Shown: positions 33,382-42,077 of the stretch, piece after piece
How positions within the stretch are numbered: position 1 is the first letter of the stretch
Layout: each line of letters opens with the position of its first letter
From: Pelagimonas varians
GTDB lineage: Bacteria > Pseudomonadota > Alphaproteobacteria > Rhodobacterales > Rhodobacteraceae
DNA length: 64,000 bases
Assembly (NCBI RefSeq): GCF_003208435.1
Contig: NZ_QKMF01000004.1
Coordinates: 186,001-250,000, forward strand
Direction: 5' to 3'
Notes under the pieces: model-generated
Database searches by the model: none
What the model was told of the DNA's origin: nothing
Seen by the model: only the letters and a program-made list of their open reading frames with translations
Translations under genes and position numbers: made by a program

Positions 33382-33482
33382 AATTTTGTCTCCCTACCGT
33401 CTCACCCGACGGCGTTTCCTGTATAGGTGCCCCCGTTTTTCGGGGCCCCGGGTTGTCATTCAGGATGCATGGGCATCCCCGG

Positions 33483-33675
33483 CGGCAGGTCTCCTGACTT
33501 GCGGGTCATGGCTTGTCCGGGCCTTCCCACCCCATCGTGGGGCAGTGGCATTGTCCGGCCAAGCTCACCGCTTACAGTTGCGGGGGCAGTCTCGGATTAG
33601 GCGCCTGATGGCTACACCTTACCGTGTTCCCTTTTCATCCCCTTGGTCCGATGACCGTTGAGGAACCGTCGTCTT
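33483..33675 (-). promoter_or_regulatory. cobalamin riboswitch controlling the CbiM-like gene and cobF
   Basis: On the minus strand the region contains the B12-box elements in order: GGGAACACGGT near the 5' side, TAATCCGAGACTGCCCCCGC, AACTGTAAGCGG, a hairpin arm pair GCCACTGCCCC, and the closing CAAGTCAGGAGACCTGCC (written across 33483-33502). About 100 bases separate the aptamer from the ATG at 33381, including a GCCCCG/CGGGGGC hairpin (33431-33448 region) without a T run. Control is therefore more likely by transcription pausing or sequestering of the ribosome binding site than by a classical terminator. Confidence 0.9.
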
Positions 33676-33704
33676 AAAGGCTTGTCATGCGATTGCGTTT
33701 CTTG

Positions 33705-34430
33705 TCAAGCATCTGGTTGCGCTAGCGGTCCATAAAGGATCAACGCAGGGGCAGGGCTGGGGTGGCCTGCCAAATCGCGCGCCAATTCTTCCACCGTATG
33801 AAAACTAATGCTTTGTTCTGGTCGCGACACCGCTTCGGCCAACATTGCACGGGTGGTGCCAGGCAACCCTGCGGCGATCAGCATATCCGCCATTTTGGCA
33901 AAGGTCCTGCGGCCCATATAAACAACGGTCGTCACGGTGTCGTCGGCCAAGGCAGCCATGTTCAAATCTTCGGGCAAGGCACCTGTGACGTCGTGGCCAG
34001 TGACAAATTGCACCCGCCGTGCCGTCAACCGCCGCGTCAGGGGAATTCCTGCCGCCGCAGCCGCCGCCGAGGCCGAGGTGATGCCGGGGATGATTTCGTA
34101 TTTGATGCCAGCCTCGCGCAGGGCGATCAGCTCTTCTTCCAGTCGTCCGAATACACCGGCGTCTCCGGACTTGAGCCGCACGATACGGCCACCGGCCTGT
34201 GCGTATTCCACCAGCAGTTTGCTGACGTGCTCTTGTTTGGGCGACGGCCGGCCCGCGCGTTTGCCAACGCCGATCATATCCGCACCGGCGCGGGCATGGG
34301 CCAAAATTGGTCCCGAGCTGAGATCGTCGAACAACACTGCATCGGCGTTTTGTAACCGGTTAACCGCCTTGATAGTCAAAAGCTCGGGGTCACCCGGACC
34401 AGAGGAAACGAAGCTGACAAAACCGGTCAT
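33705..34430 (-). CDS. cobA: uroporphyrinogen-III C-methyltransferase
   Basis: A 241-residue SUMT that adds methyl groups at C2 and C7 to make precorrin-2, the branch point of corrinoid and sirohaem synthesis. It is the single-domain form without the CysG oxidase/chelatase part. Motifs: VSSGPGDPELLTIKAVNRLQNADAVLFDDL, VGKRAGRPSPKQEHVSKLL, RLKSGDAGVFGRLEEE and IPGITSASAAAAAAGIPLTRR. It is the last gene of the cobL-cobE-cobM-cobB-cobA block and overlaps cobB by four bases. The riboswitch lies just beyond its stop codon. Confidence 0.95.
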   Translation of the reverse strand: MTGFVSFVSSGPGDPELLTIKAVNRLQNADAVLFDDLSSGPILAHARAGADMIGVGKRAGRPSPKQEHVSKLLVEYAQAGGRIVRLKSGDAGVFGRLEEELIALREAGIKYEIIPGITSASAAAAAAGIPLTRRLTARRVQFVTGHDVTGALPEDLNMAALADDTVTTVVYMGRRTFAKMADMLIAAGLPGTTRAMLAEAVSRPEQSISFHTVEELARDLAGHPSPAPALILYGPLAQPDA

Positions 34431-35752
34431 GTTGTGGCCTTTGTAATCAAGTGAAAGAAGGTCCCGCTGGCGAAACCGCGCAACGACCCTGTTTCAGGCA
34501 CTTCTGTTCCGGTTGCATCGGTGACGCAAGCCAAAGGCGCATCGGGTTGGTCCAAAATCGTCGAATAATGGAACTCATGCCCACGCAACCGGCTTTGAGG
34601 GGCGAAACCGGGCAACCCGTGGGTCAAGGTTGCCTGCCGATACCCCAAATGCATTTTTCGTTTTGCGTATGAGGTGACAAGACCCAAAAGACCGGCCATC
34701 TCATGGCGCGTGCCATCTTTGTCGATCAAAGCCGCGCCCATGGCCATATAGCCACCGCATTCGCCATGCACAGGCCGGGTTTGGGCAAAATGCTGCAAAC
34801 CGCTGCGAAAATTGGCTGCCGCCGCGATTTTGCCCGCATGAAGTTCGGGATAGCCGCCGGGAAGCCAGCAGATATCGGCGCTTGGATCCGGTGCCTGATC
34901 CGCCAATGGGGAAAAAGGCAAAATCTCGGCACCTGCTGCCCGCCATCCCGCCAAAAGATGCGGATAGACAAAGGAAAATGCATCATCTTGGGCCAAGGCA
35001 ATGCGTTGACCGGGCGGAGTGATTTGGGCCGGTGTGCCCGTGATCGGTTTGCAGGGCCGTGCGGCGGCGCGAAGGCGGTCCATATCGACATGCTGACTGA
35101 CGAATTTCGCCGCCTCTGACAAAATATCATCAAGCGCGTCATGTTCTTGGGCTTGCACCAAACCCAAATGCCGTTCGGGCATTTCTATGGATTTGACGCG
35201 GGGCAAGGAGCCAAAAACCTCGATCCCCATGGCTTCCATACCTACACGGGTCAAGGCTTCGTGGCGCGGCGAGGCCACCCGGTTCAATACCACACCCGCC
35301 AGTTTGACGTTCGGGTTGTAGCTGGCAAAGCCCTTGGCAGTAGCGGCCGCCGATTGGGCCTGACCAGACACGTCGATCACCAAAACCACAGGCCAGCCAG
35401 TCAACTCGGAAACATCCGCGCTGGCCCCATTTCCAGTCTCTCCGGTAACGGCAACACCGTCGAACAGGCCCATCGACCCTTCGGCCAACACCAGATCGGC
35501 ACCGCGCGCGGCACTGATCTGTGCGGCAAGCATGCCGCGCGACATCGCCCAGCTGTCGAGATTGACCGAAGGCCGGCCTGACGCGGCGCGATGAAATGCC
35601 GGATCAATGTAGTCAGGACCACTTTTGAACGGCTGAACGGCCAAACCTTGTTCGGTGAATGCCTTGAGAAGGCCCAGCATCAAAGTGGTTTTACCTGTGC
35701 CTGAGGCCGGAGCCGAAATCACCAATCCGGGTGTGTTCATATGGGCAGTCAT
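34427..35752 (-). CDS. cobB: hydrogenobyrinic/cobyrinic acid a,c-diamide synthase
   Basis: A 441-residue amidotransferase that amidates the a and c side chains using glutamine and ATP. The N-terminal synthetase domain has the P-loop [17 protein letters not shown] and [13 protein letters not shown]. The C-terminal class I glutaminase-like domain has the nucleophile Cys in [11 protein letters not shown] and GHEFHYS. In the aerobic pathway this precedes cobalt insertion by CobN/CobS/CobT. It is coupled by four-base overlaps to both cobM upstream and cobA downstream. Confidence 0.95.
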   Translation of the reverse strand: MTAHMNTPGLVISAPASGTGKTTLMLGLLKAFTEQGLAVQPFKSGPDYIDPAFHRAASGRPSVNLDSWAMSRGMLAAQISAARGADLVLAEGSMGLFDGVAVTGETGNGASADVSELTGWPVVLVIDVSGQAQSAAATAKGFASYNPNVKLAGVVLNRVASPRHEALTRVGMEAMGIEVFGSLPRVKSIEMPERHLGLVQAQEHDALDDILSEAAKFVSQHVDMDRLRAAARPCKPITGTPAQITPPGQRIALAQDDAFSFVYPHLLAGWRAAGAEILPFSPLADQAPDPSADICWLPGGYPELHAGKIAAAANFRSGLQHFAQTRPVHGECGGYMAMGAALIDKDGTRHEMAGLLGLVTSYAKRKMHLGYRQATLTHGLPGFAPQSRLRGHEFHYSTILDQPDAPLACVTDATGTEVPETGSLRGFASGTFFHLITKATT

Positions 35753-36534
35753 TCTGCATCCTCCGGGAAACGAGGGTTGGTGCCGACGGGGCGATACCGG
35801 CGGTCATAGTCTCCCGCATAGAGACAGCTTTCGTCGAAATCTTCGGCACCTAAAGCGCGGCCAACAATGATCAAAGCGGTGCGCCCACGTTCGCCGCCTG
35901 TAGCCTCTTCGAGTGTTTCCAAAGTGGCTTTGACAATGCGCTGGTCGGGCCAAGTGGCGCGCCAGACCACGGCGACGGGGCAATCCGCTCCGTAATAGGG
36001 CGTGAGCCGTTTGATGACATCTTCGAGCACGTGAACCGACAAATGGATCGCCAGTGTCGCACCGGTTTTGCCAAAATTTTCAAGCGTTTCAGTATCCGGC
36101 ATAGACGACGCGCGCCCGGATGTGCGGGTCAATACCAGCGACTGTGCGACACCGGGAAGGGTGAATTCGGCCCCAAGCGCTGCCGACGCCGCTGCAAAGG
36201 CCGGAACCCCCGGTGTGACATCATAGGGGATATCCAATGCTCGCAATCTCCGGGTTTGCTCTCCCAATGCTGACCAAACCGACAGATCGCCAGAATGCAG
36301 CCGCGCTACATCTTGGCCTGCGTCATGGGCGGTTTTGATCTCGGCGATAATGTCGTCCAGCGACATGGGGGCGGTGTTGATGATCCGTGCGCCGCCTGGG
36401 CAATGCTGAAGCAGGGCTTCTGGCACCAACGATCCGGCATACAAACACACCGGACAAGCGGCGATCAAATCGCGGCCGCGCAATGTGATCAAATCGGCCG
36501 CACCGGGGCCTGCACCTATGAAATGAACGGTCAT
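35749..36534 (-). CDS. cobM: precorrin-4 C11-methyltransferase
   Basis: A 261-residue tetrapyrrole methylase that methylates C11 of precorrin-4 to give precorrin-5. It begins [37 protein letters not shown], with the characteristic CobM/CbiF YAGSLV motif, then [16 protein letters not shown] and [23 protein letters not shown]. Its ends overlap cobE and cobB by four bases each, so the genes are translationally coupled. Confidence 0.95.
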   Translation of the reverse strand: MTVHFIGAGPGAADLITLRGRDLIAACPVCLYAGSLVPEALLQHCPGGARIINTAPMSLDDIIAEIKTAHDAGQDVARLHSGDLSVWSALGEQTRRLRALDIPYDVTPGVPAFAAASAALGAEFTLPGVAQSLVLTRTSGRASSMPDTETLENFGKTGATLAIHLSVHVLEDVIKRLTPYYGADCPVAVVWRATWPDQRIVKATLETLEEATGGERGRTALIIVGRALGAEDFDESCLYAGDYDRRYRPVGTNPRFPEDAE

Positions 36535-36917
36535 GTTTGTGATCCTTTCCGAGCGGCAAAATGAGGGGCCTGCGCCAGGGCTGCGGTTGCCATTCCGCAG
36601 GGTGATTTTACACGTGGTCCCAACAGGTTCGCATGTGGACCCGCAGCGGCTAGTGCCGCCGCTTCGGACACGGAGCCTGTGCCAAACTGCGCTTGTTGGC
36701 GGGCGGATTGTGTCAGCGTTGTCTGTTGCGCCAGATCGTCCGCCTCTATGAACAAAAGCGGCAGGGTCAAATGACGGGCAAGTTCGCTAATCACTTGAGC
36801 TTTGGACTTATGGGCCGAGGTGGCCAATGCGTCGGCAGTGCCCCCAACCGCATGATAGGCGGCCAGTAAGGCGTTCATATCCGCACCCGTCCGAAAACCA
36901 ATTCCTGCAACCTTCAT
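36531..36917 (-). CDS. cobE: cobalamin biosynthesis protein CobE
   Basis: A 128-residue protein equivalent to the C-terminal domain of CbiG. It opens [24 protein letters not shown] and contains [39 protein letters not shown], the conserved family core. Its role in the aerobic pathway is not settled; gene disruption in Pseudomonas denitrificans affected cobalamin production. The start at 36917 overlaps the cobL stop by four bases; a longer reading from 36959 would lie inside cobL. Confidence 0.9.
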   Translation of the reverse strand: MKVAGIGFRTGADMNALLAAYHAVGGTADALATSAHKSKAQVISELARHLTLPLLFIEADDLAQQTTLTQSARQQAQFGTGSVSEAAALAAAGPHANLLGPRVKSPCGMATAALAQAPHFAARKGSQT

Positions 36918-38113
36918 CGAACCGTGCTCCATTGAATGACAGGCCGCGCACGGGTCCAACCGCGCATCCGGCCCAATGGCGCGGCTTCGGCCAGTTCAAC
37001 GCGCAACAATTGCCCGCCAGTTTCAGCATGCCAATTCATCAGCAAGGATTCTGTTTCCAAGGTCACCGCGTTTGCCACAATCCGCGTGCCGGTTTCCACT
37101 GTATCCCAAAGCTGTTGCAGCAAAGCTTGGGTCGCGCCGCCGCCAATAAACACGACATCAGGCGACGAATGCCCTGCCACGGTGTCCAGAGCATTGCCTT
37201 CGACCACGGTCAGCCGATGGCTGAGACCAAAACGATCTGCGTTGGTCCGGATGTTCACAGCACGATCCGCGCGCGTTTCAAAGGTGATGGCGCGGCTGCC
37301 TCGGGCGCTCAACAGCCATTCAATGGAAATCGACCCGGATCCGGCCCCAATGTCCCAGAGGGTTTCATTGGGGCGCGGGGCCAAAGCCGAAAGGGTCAGG
37401 GCACGTACAGGCCGTTTGGTAATTTGCCCGTCCGATGCGAAAAGGTCGTCGTCCAGCCCGCTGGCGCGCGGCAAAGCCTGTCCGCCGATGGGCAAAATTG
37501 CCACGGCAACAGGGGCGGATACACCCGTTAAGTTGAATGATTGTGCCAAACAGTGGTGCCGTTTCTTACGTGGCCCGCCCAAAGATTCCACAACGGTCAG
37601 TTGCGAAGCGCCAAATCCGTTTTGAACCAGCCACGCGGCCAATTCGGCCGGAGCATCGCCGTCGCGTACGGTGCAAATCACCGGAACATTGGGGGCCAAG
37701 AGCGGGATCAACCGTTCATAGGGGGCGGCATGCAGGCCAAGGCACAGGGTATCTTCCAACCGCCATCCCATCTGCGCCGCCACAAGTGAAAACACGGATG
37801 GCGCGGGATGGCAGACCCATTCGCCGGGTTGCACATGCGCGCTGAGTGATCCGCCGGCACCAAACCAAAACGGGTTGCCCGATGCCAGAACGGCAACCTT
37901 GCGCCCGCGGTGTTGCAACACTGGACCGAGCGAGAACGGCACCGTCCAAGGTTGACCTTTGTTGCCGACCTCGGCCAGTTCCAAATGTCGTGGCCCGCCA
38001 AAGACGATTTCTGCGGCATTCAGCGCTGATCTGCTTGCAGCGGACAGCCCGTTCAGGCCATCTTCGCCGATACCGATGATGGTCAGCCACGGATTGGTCG
38101 AAGGATTAGACAT
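36914..38113 (-). CDS. cobL: precorrin-6Y C5,15-methyltransferase (decarboxylating)
   Basis: A 399-residue fusion of two SAM-dependent domains. The N-terminal CbiE-like tetrapyrrole methylase (about 1-210; LTIIGIGEDGLNGLS, VFSLVAAQMGWRLED) methylates C5. The C-terminal CbiT-like Rossmann domain (about 215-399; DIGAGSGSISIEWL, VFIGGGATQALL) methylates C15 and decarboxylates the C12 acetate. The first ATG is at 38113, where its start codon shares the CATG tetramer with the start of the opposite gene cobK. A GTG pair at 38143 could give an N-terminus ten residues longer, which would overlap cobK by more. No clear ribosome binding site precedes 38113. Confidence 0.93.
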   Translation of the reverse strand: MSNPSTNPWLTIIGIGEDGLNGLSAASRSALNAAEIVFGGPRHLELAEVGNKGQPWTVPFSLGPVLQHRGRKVAVLASGNPFWFGAGGSLSAHVQPGEWVCHPAPSVFSLVAAQMGWRLEDTLCLGLHAAPYERLIPLLAPNVPVICTVRDGDAPAELAAWLVQNGFGASQLTVVESLGGPRKKRHHCLAQSFNLTGVSAPVAVAILPIGGQALPRASGLDDDLFASDGQITKRPVRALTLSALAPRPNETLWDIGAGSGSISIEWLLSARGSRAITFETRADRAVNIRTNADRFGLSHRLTVVEGNALDTVAGHSSPDVVFIGGGATQALLQQLWDTVETGTRIVANAVTLETESLLMNWHAETGGQLLRVELAEAAPLGRMRGWTRARPVIQWSTVR

Positions 38114-38861
38114 GACACGCACATTGGTTCTGGGCGGCACCACCGAGGCCAGCAGTTTGGCCCGCGCTTTGGCGAATTGCGGCGCTGATGCAGTGTTTTC
38201 CTATGCGGGCCGCACCAATGCGCCCGCTGCGCAACCCTTGCCGACACGGGTTGGCGGGTTTGGCGGTGTCCAAGGGCTGGTGCAGTATTTGCAACGTGAC
38301 TCCATCAGCCACGTCGTTGACGCCACGCACCCCTTTGCCGCACAGATGAGTGCAAATGCCGTTGAAGCTTGTGCGCAAGCGGATGTCGCGCTGTGCGCAT
38401 TTGAGCGGCCGCCGTGGCAGGCCCAGCAGGGGGATGTCTGGCAAAAGGTGCCGGATTTGCATGCGGCGGTTGAGGCTTTGCCGCAAACCCCTGAACGGGT
38501 GTTTTTGGCCATCGGCAAACAAAACCTTGCGCTGTTTACCAAAGCTTCCCAGCACCACTATTTGTTGCGTCTGGTTGATACGCCGGACGCACCGTTGCCT
38601 TTGCCCAACGTCACTGCGGTGATTGCGCGTGGACCATTTACAACAGCGGGCGACAGGGCGTTGCTGTCCGAGCAGAAAATCGATGTTATCATTGCCAAAA
38701 ACGCCGGAGGACACGGTGCGCAGGCCAAGCTGGACGCGGCGCGGGAACTGGGCATTCCGGTGATCTTGGTCGATCGTCCTTTGGTCCCTTCGCGCGTGAT
38801 ATTGGGCGATTTGGGGCAGGTGATGGCGTGGCTTGGTCATTCAACCCGCCTTGGAGTGTAA
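38112..38861 (+). CDS. cobK: precorrin-6A reductase
   Basis: A 249-residue NADPH-dependent reductase that makes precorrin-6B. It begins TRTLVLGGTTEASSLARALA, a Rossmann nucleotide site, and contains VVDATHPFAAQMSANAVEACAQ, FLAIGKQNLALFT and IIAKNAGGHGAQAKLDAARELGIPVILVDRP, all CobK/CbiJ landmarks. AAGGA lies upstream of its ATG. It is the only rightward gene between cobJ and cobL: its start overlaps cobL in a shared CATG and its stop overlaps the cobJ end by 25 bases, so it is embedded antisense in a leftward cob block. Confidence 0.94.
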   Translation: MTRTLVLGGTTEASSLARALANCGADAVFSYAGRTNAPAAQPLPTRVGGFGGVQGLVQYLQRDSISHVVDATHPFAAQMSANAVEACAQADVALCAFERPPWQAQQGDVWQKVPDLHAAVEALPQTPERVFLAIGKQNLALFTKASQHHYLLRLVDTPDAPLPLPNVTAVIARGPFTTAGDRALLSEQKIDVIIAKNAGGHGAQAKLDAARELGIPVILVDRPLVPSRVILGDLGQVMAWLGHSTRLGV

Positions 38862-39574
38862 ACAAATTCGCCAATCTTGCGCGTGTCTTTGTTTCCCACG
38901 ATCACCACAGTTCGCATGTCCGCCATATCGGCGGTGGCGTTCCCAAGGGTGACGGTGGTCAGTGTTTGCCCCGGTTTCGTCACGTCTTTTGCGAATGAAA
39001 TCAGGGTATCTACGCCGCACTCCTCACGTAAAATTTCCAAAGCGCGCCCAAATTGATGCGGCCGCGATTTGGATCGTGGATTGTAAAAGGCCATGGCAAA
39101 TCCCGCCTGACCGGCAAGACGTAACCGCGTTTCGATCAAATCCCAAGGCTTGAGATTGTCGCTTAGATTGATTGCGCAAAAATCATGCCCCAAAGGGGCA
39201 CCAAGGCGGGCTGCTGCCGCCAGCATTGCCGTGATACCCGGCAAAATCCGGATATCCAAAGCCAACCATTCGGGCGAACCTGCCTCAAGCGCTTCGAACA
39301 AGGCAGACGCCATGGCAAATACGCCCGGATCGCCAGAAGACACCACAACAACCCGTTTCCCTTGCGCCGCCATGTCCAGCGCATGCGCGGCGCGTTCCAG
39401 TTCAACGCGATTGTCGGTTTCGTGCAGGGTCAATCCTTCGCGTGGATTGATGCGGCGCACATAGGGAATATAACCAACGATATCAGTGGCCTGTTCCAGC
39501 GCATCATGCACTTCGGATGTAATCATCCCATCGTCGCCGGGGCCCAGTCCGGCAACTACAACCCAACCTCTCAT
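38837..39574 (-). CDS. cobJ: precorrin-3B C17-methyltransferase
   Basis: A 245-residue tetrapyrrole methylase that methylates C17 and drives ring contraction of precorrin-3B to precorrin-4. Motifs: VVVAGLGPGDDGMITSEVHDALEQATDIVGYIPYVRRI, VVVSSGDPGVFAMASALFEALEAG, ILPGITAMLAAAARLGAPLGHDFCAINLSD and FYNPRSKSRPHQF. These match CobJ/CbiH. The start at 39574 overlaps the cobI stop by four bases. Its 3' end overlaps the convergent cobK. Confidence 0.95.
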   Translation of the reverse strand: MRGWVVVAGLGPGDDGMITSEVHDALEQATDIVGYIPYVRRINPREGLTLHETDNRVELERAAHALDMAAQGKRVVVVSSGDPGVFAMASALFEALEAGSPEWLALDIRILPGITAMLAAAARLGAPLGHDFCAINLSDNLKPWDLIETRLRLAGQAGFAMAFYNPRSKSRPHQFGRALEILREECGVDTLISFAKDVTKPGQTLTTVTLGNATADMADMRTVVIVGNKDTRKIGEFVYTPRRVE

Positions 39575-40293
39575 GGTCTGCGGCCCTGACCATGAACCAC
39601 CGCGATGGTGAAATAAGGCCAATCGCCAGTGGCTTCGCTTAGCCGTTGAACGCGTTGACCCTCCATGGTCCCACGTTCGATCAACCATGCGTCCTCTAAC
39701 CGGCCAGCCGTTTCCAAGGCGCGTTTCAGCTTTGGCAAGTTGCGGCCAATTTTCATAACGGCCAAAGCGTCGGTGTCGGCGGCACGGCGGCTCAGCTCTT
39801 CTTCGGGTAGGGTCGCCATCAAAACCGTCAAGACATCGTCGCCCCAAGTGATCGGCATGCCGGTCGCAGTCCAGCAGCCGGACATGCCGGTAATGCCGGG
39901 CACAACATCAACCGTCGCGCGACCTTGCAGGCGGGAATGCAGATGCATGAAAGATCCGTAAAAGAAAGGATCACCTTCACAAAGTACGATAACCTCTTGG
40001 GTTTGCGACAGTTCTGTCATGCGGTTCGCCCAGTCGTCGTAAAATTCGGACAGCAAGCGATTGTATTCGGGATCGCTGAAATGGATTTCGGTCGTGACCG
40101 GATATTCCATCGGATATTCGATCGCATCTTTTGAAATGATGCCATTGACGATTTTGCGCGCCTGACCACTGCGACCAGCTTTGCGAAAATAGGCCACATG
40201 CTGCGCGGAACGTATCATGCGGTCAGCTTTGACGCTCATCAACTCGGGGTCACCGGGGCCAAGCCCGACACAAATAACTTTGCCCATCGTCAT
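39571..40293 (-). CDS. cobI: precorrin-2 C20-methyltransferase
   Basis: A 240-residue tetrapyrrole methylase that converts precorrin-2 to precorrin-3A. Motifs: VICVGLGPGDPELMSVKADRMIRSAQHVAYFRKAGRSGQARKI, VLCEGDPFFYGSFMHLHSRL and VVPGITGMSGCWTATGMPITWGDD. ATG 40293 forms an ATGA overlap with the cobH stop and is preferred; ATG 40287 is two codons inside. Confidence 0.95.
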   Translation of the reverse strand: MTMGKVICVGLGPGDPELMSVKADRMIRSAQHVAYFRKAGRSGQARKIVNGIISKDAIEYPMEYPVTTEIHFSDPEYNRLLSEFYDDWANRMTELSQTQEVIVLCEGDPFFYGSFMHLHSRLQGRATVDVVPGITGMSGCWTATGMPITWGDDVLTVLMATLPEEELSRRAADTDALAVMKIGRNLPKLKRALETAGRLEDAWLIERGTMEGQRVQRLSEATGDWPYFTIAVVHGQGRRP

Positions 40294-40919
40294 TCCTTCC
40301 AGCTGGCCAGCGCGTTCACGGCTGCGACAGTGATCGCAGAGCCGCCAAGTCGCCCTTGGCATATCATCGACGGCACTGGCAGATCGGCCATCAACGCGTC
40401 CTTGGATTCTGCTGCGCCGACAAAACCGACAGGGCAACCTATAATCGCCGCAGGGCGCGGGCAATCGGGGTCCTCGAGCATATTGAGCAGATGAAACAGC
40501 GCCGTCGGGGCATTGCCTATTGCGACCAGCGCGCCGCCCAAATGCGGGCGCCAAAGTTCAAGCGCCGCAGCGGATCGTGTATTGCCCATTTGCTGTGCCA
40601 TCTCTGGCACACGCGGATCTTTGAGGGTGCAGATGATCTGATTGCCTACTGGCAGGCGCGGGCGGGTGATGCCTTCTGACACCATGCGCACGTCGCATAA
40701 AATCGGTGCGCCATCCGCGAGAGCCTTGCGCGCGGCACTGGCCATACCAGCCGAAAATTGCACATGTTTTTCTAGGCCAACCATACCAAGCGCATGGATC
40801 ATCCGCACCACAACCGGTTCTTCGTCGCGGTCAAAACTGGCCAATTCAGCTTCGCGCCGAATGGTGGCAAAACTTTCTTTGTAGATGGCGGCGCCATTCA
40901 TTTCATATGTGTGCGGCAT
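40290..40919 (-). CDS. cobH: precorrin-8X methylmutase
   Basis: A 209-residue mutase that moves the C11 methyl to C12, producing hydrogenobyrinic acid. The N-terminus YEMNGAAIYKESFATIRREA, the catalytic-His segment VRMIHALGMVGLEKHVQFS and LCDVRMVSEGITRPRLP are the conserved CobH/CbiC motifs; GCPVGFVGAAESKDALM lies near the C-terminus. The ATG directly abuts the cobG stop codon, and the end overlaps cobI. Confidence 0.96.
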   Translation of the reverse strand: MPHTYEMNGAAIYKESFATIRREAELASFDRDEEPVVVRMIHALGMVGLEKHVQFSAGMASAARKALADGAPILCDVRMVSEGITRPRLPVGNQIICTLKDPRVPEMAQQMGNTRSAAALELWRPHLGGALVAIGNAPTALFHLLNMLEDPDCPRPAAIIGCPVGFVGAAESKDALMADLPVPSMICQGRLGGSAITVAAVNALASWKE

Positions 40920-42077
40920 TCACGGGCTTTCGGACAAAAGAGGTTGGGCGAGGTCGGACAGAGTCAAACCGATTTTGGCGGGCTGATCGGCGGCGGTGCC
41001 GTTCCAGATCAGATCAAATTGGGTCGTGCTTGTCGCTGTCAGGGTCATTTTGGCAGGGGCCGGATGGGCGCATCCTTTGGCGCATCCCGATACATGCAAA
41101 ATGCCGTGTTTGGGTAAGTTGAGCGCCATGGATCGAGCGATTTCCCGCGTTTGGCCGAGGGCTTGGGGGCATCCCGGTGCGCCTGTGCAGGCTGCGATGC
41201 GAAGCAATGGATTGTCAGCGTTCCGGATTAGACCAGACAGAACGGGGACAGGCGCATTGCCTTCGATCAATAGCATGCGCCAAGGTGTCAAACGCAGCGC
41301 CCCGAGCGTTGCCAGCTGGCCCAAAGTTTCAGCGCTGATTTGGCCGAACTCAAGGGCGATCATCGCACCAATTGGCGTGATTTGTGGTGCCGGATTATAC
41401 GTGCTGGTTTGCACGGGTGTGCCTAAAAGCTCTGATGGCGGAACTGATCCGGCGGCCAGATGTGGGCGCATACGGCCACGGCCATTGGGTGCGCCGCCGC
41501 TGTCAACGAACCAATGCGCCAACCGCATTGCCACTGCAACGGCATCGTCCAAACTGACTTTGGCCGCAGTCACAGCTCCGTCAGCGCGGACCAAAATTGC
41601 GCCGTCTTTGCAGCGCTCGAACCGGATGTCCGCTGCGCAAGATTGCAAGGTGGGTTTGTCGCCACAATCAACACAAAACCCGAATTTCCCCGGCAGCTGT
41701 GGCGCATCGTCTCTGGCCAAAGCCTGTGCCAAATCTGTCGCCAACCGATGGCTGCTGTCGCCGGGCTGCCAAAACGGGGTGAGGGTGATGTTGCGACGGG
41801 CTTCCACTTCGACGTTGTTATCGATCAGCCCAAAAGCCCGCAGCCCCTCGATCAGAGCCAAATGATCTGTAGGAGCAACGCCGCGCAGCTGAAGATTGGC
41901 GCGGGCCGACAGGTCGATCAAACCATTGCCGTATTGGCGGGACAGTCCGGCGATCGCGCCGGCTTGCTGGGAAGTCAGGCGGCCCAAGGGCGCACGAATG
42001 CGCACGACAAGCCCGTCGCCAGACATCATTGGCCGCAACGCGCCGGGGCACCATCCTTTGATTTCCGGTGCGCTCAT
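40920..42077 (-). CDS. cobG: precorrin-3B synthase (sirohaem/ferredoxin-reductase-like CobG)
   Basis: A 385-residue iron-sulfur monooxygenase that hydroxylates precorrin-3A using oxygen, the reaction that commits the pathway to its aerobic form. It resembles sulfite/nitrite reductases: RAPLGRLTSQQAGAIAGLSRQYGNGLIDLSARANLQLRG at the N-terminus, and two Cys pairs in CTGAPGCPQALG and VSGCAKGCAHP that would hold a 4Fe-4S cluster. Some Rhodobacter species use the unrelated CobZ here instead. Start 42077 overlaps the cobN stop by four bases. Confidence 0.93.
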   Translation of the reverse strand: MSAPEIKGWCPGALRPMMSGDGLVVRIRAPLGRLTSQQAGAIAGLSRQYGNGLIDLSARANLQLRGVAPTDHLALIEGLRAFGLIDNNVEVEARRNITLTPFWQPGDSSHRLATDLAQALARDDAPQLPGKFGFCVDCGDKPTLQSCAADIRFERCKDGAILVRADGAVTAAKVSLDDAVAVAMRLAHWFVDSGGAPNGRGRMRPHLAAGSVPPSELLGTPVQTSTYNPAPQITPIGAMIALEFGQISAETLGQLATLGALRLTPWRMLLIEGNAPVPVLSGLIRNADNPLLRIAACTGAPGCPQALGQTREIARSMALNLPKHGILHVSGCAKGCAHPAPAKMTLTATSTTQFDLIWNGTAADQPAKIGLTLSDLAQPLLSESP

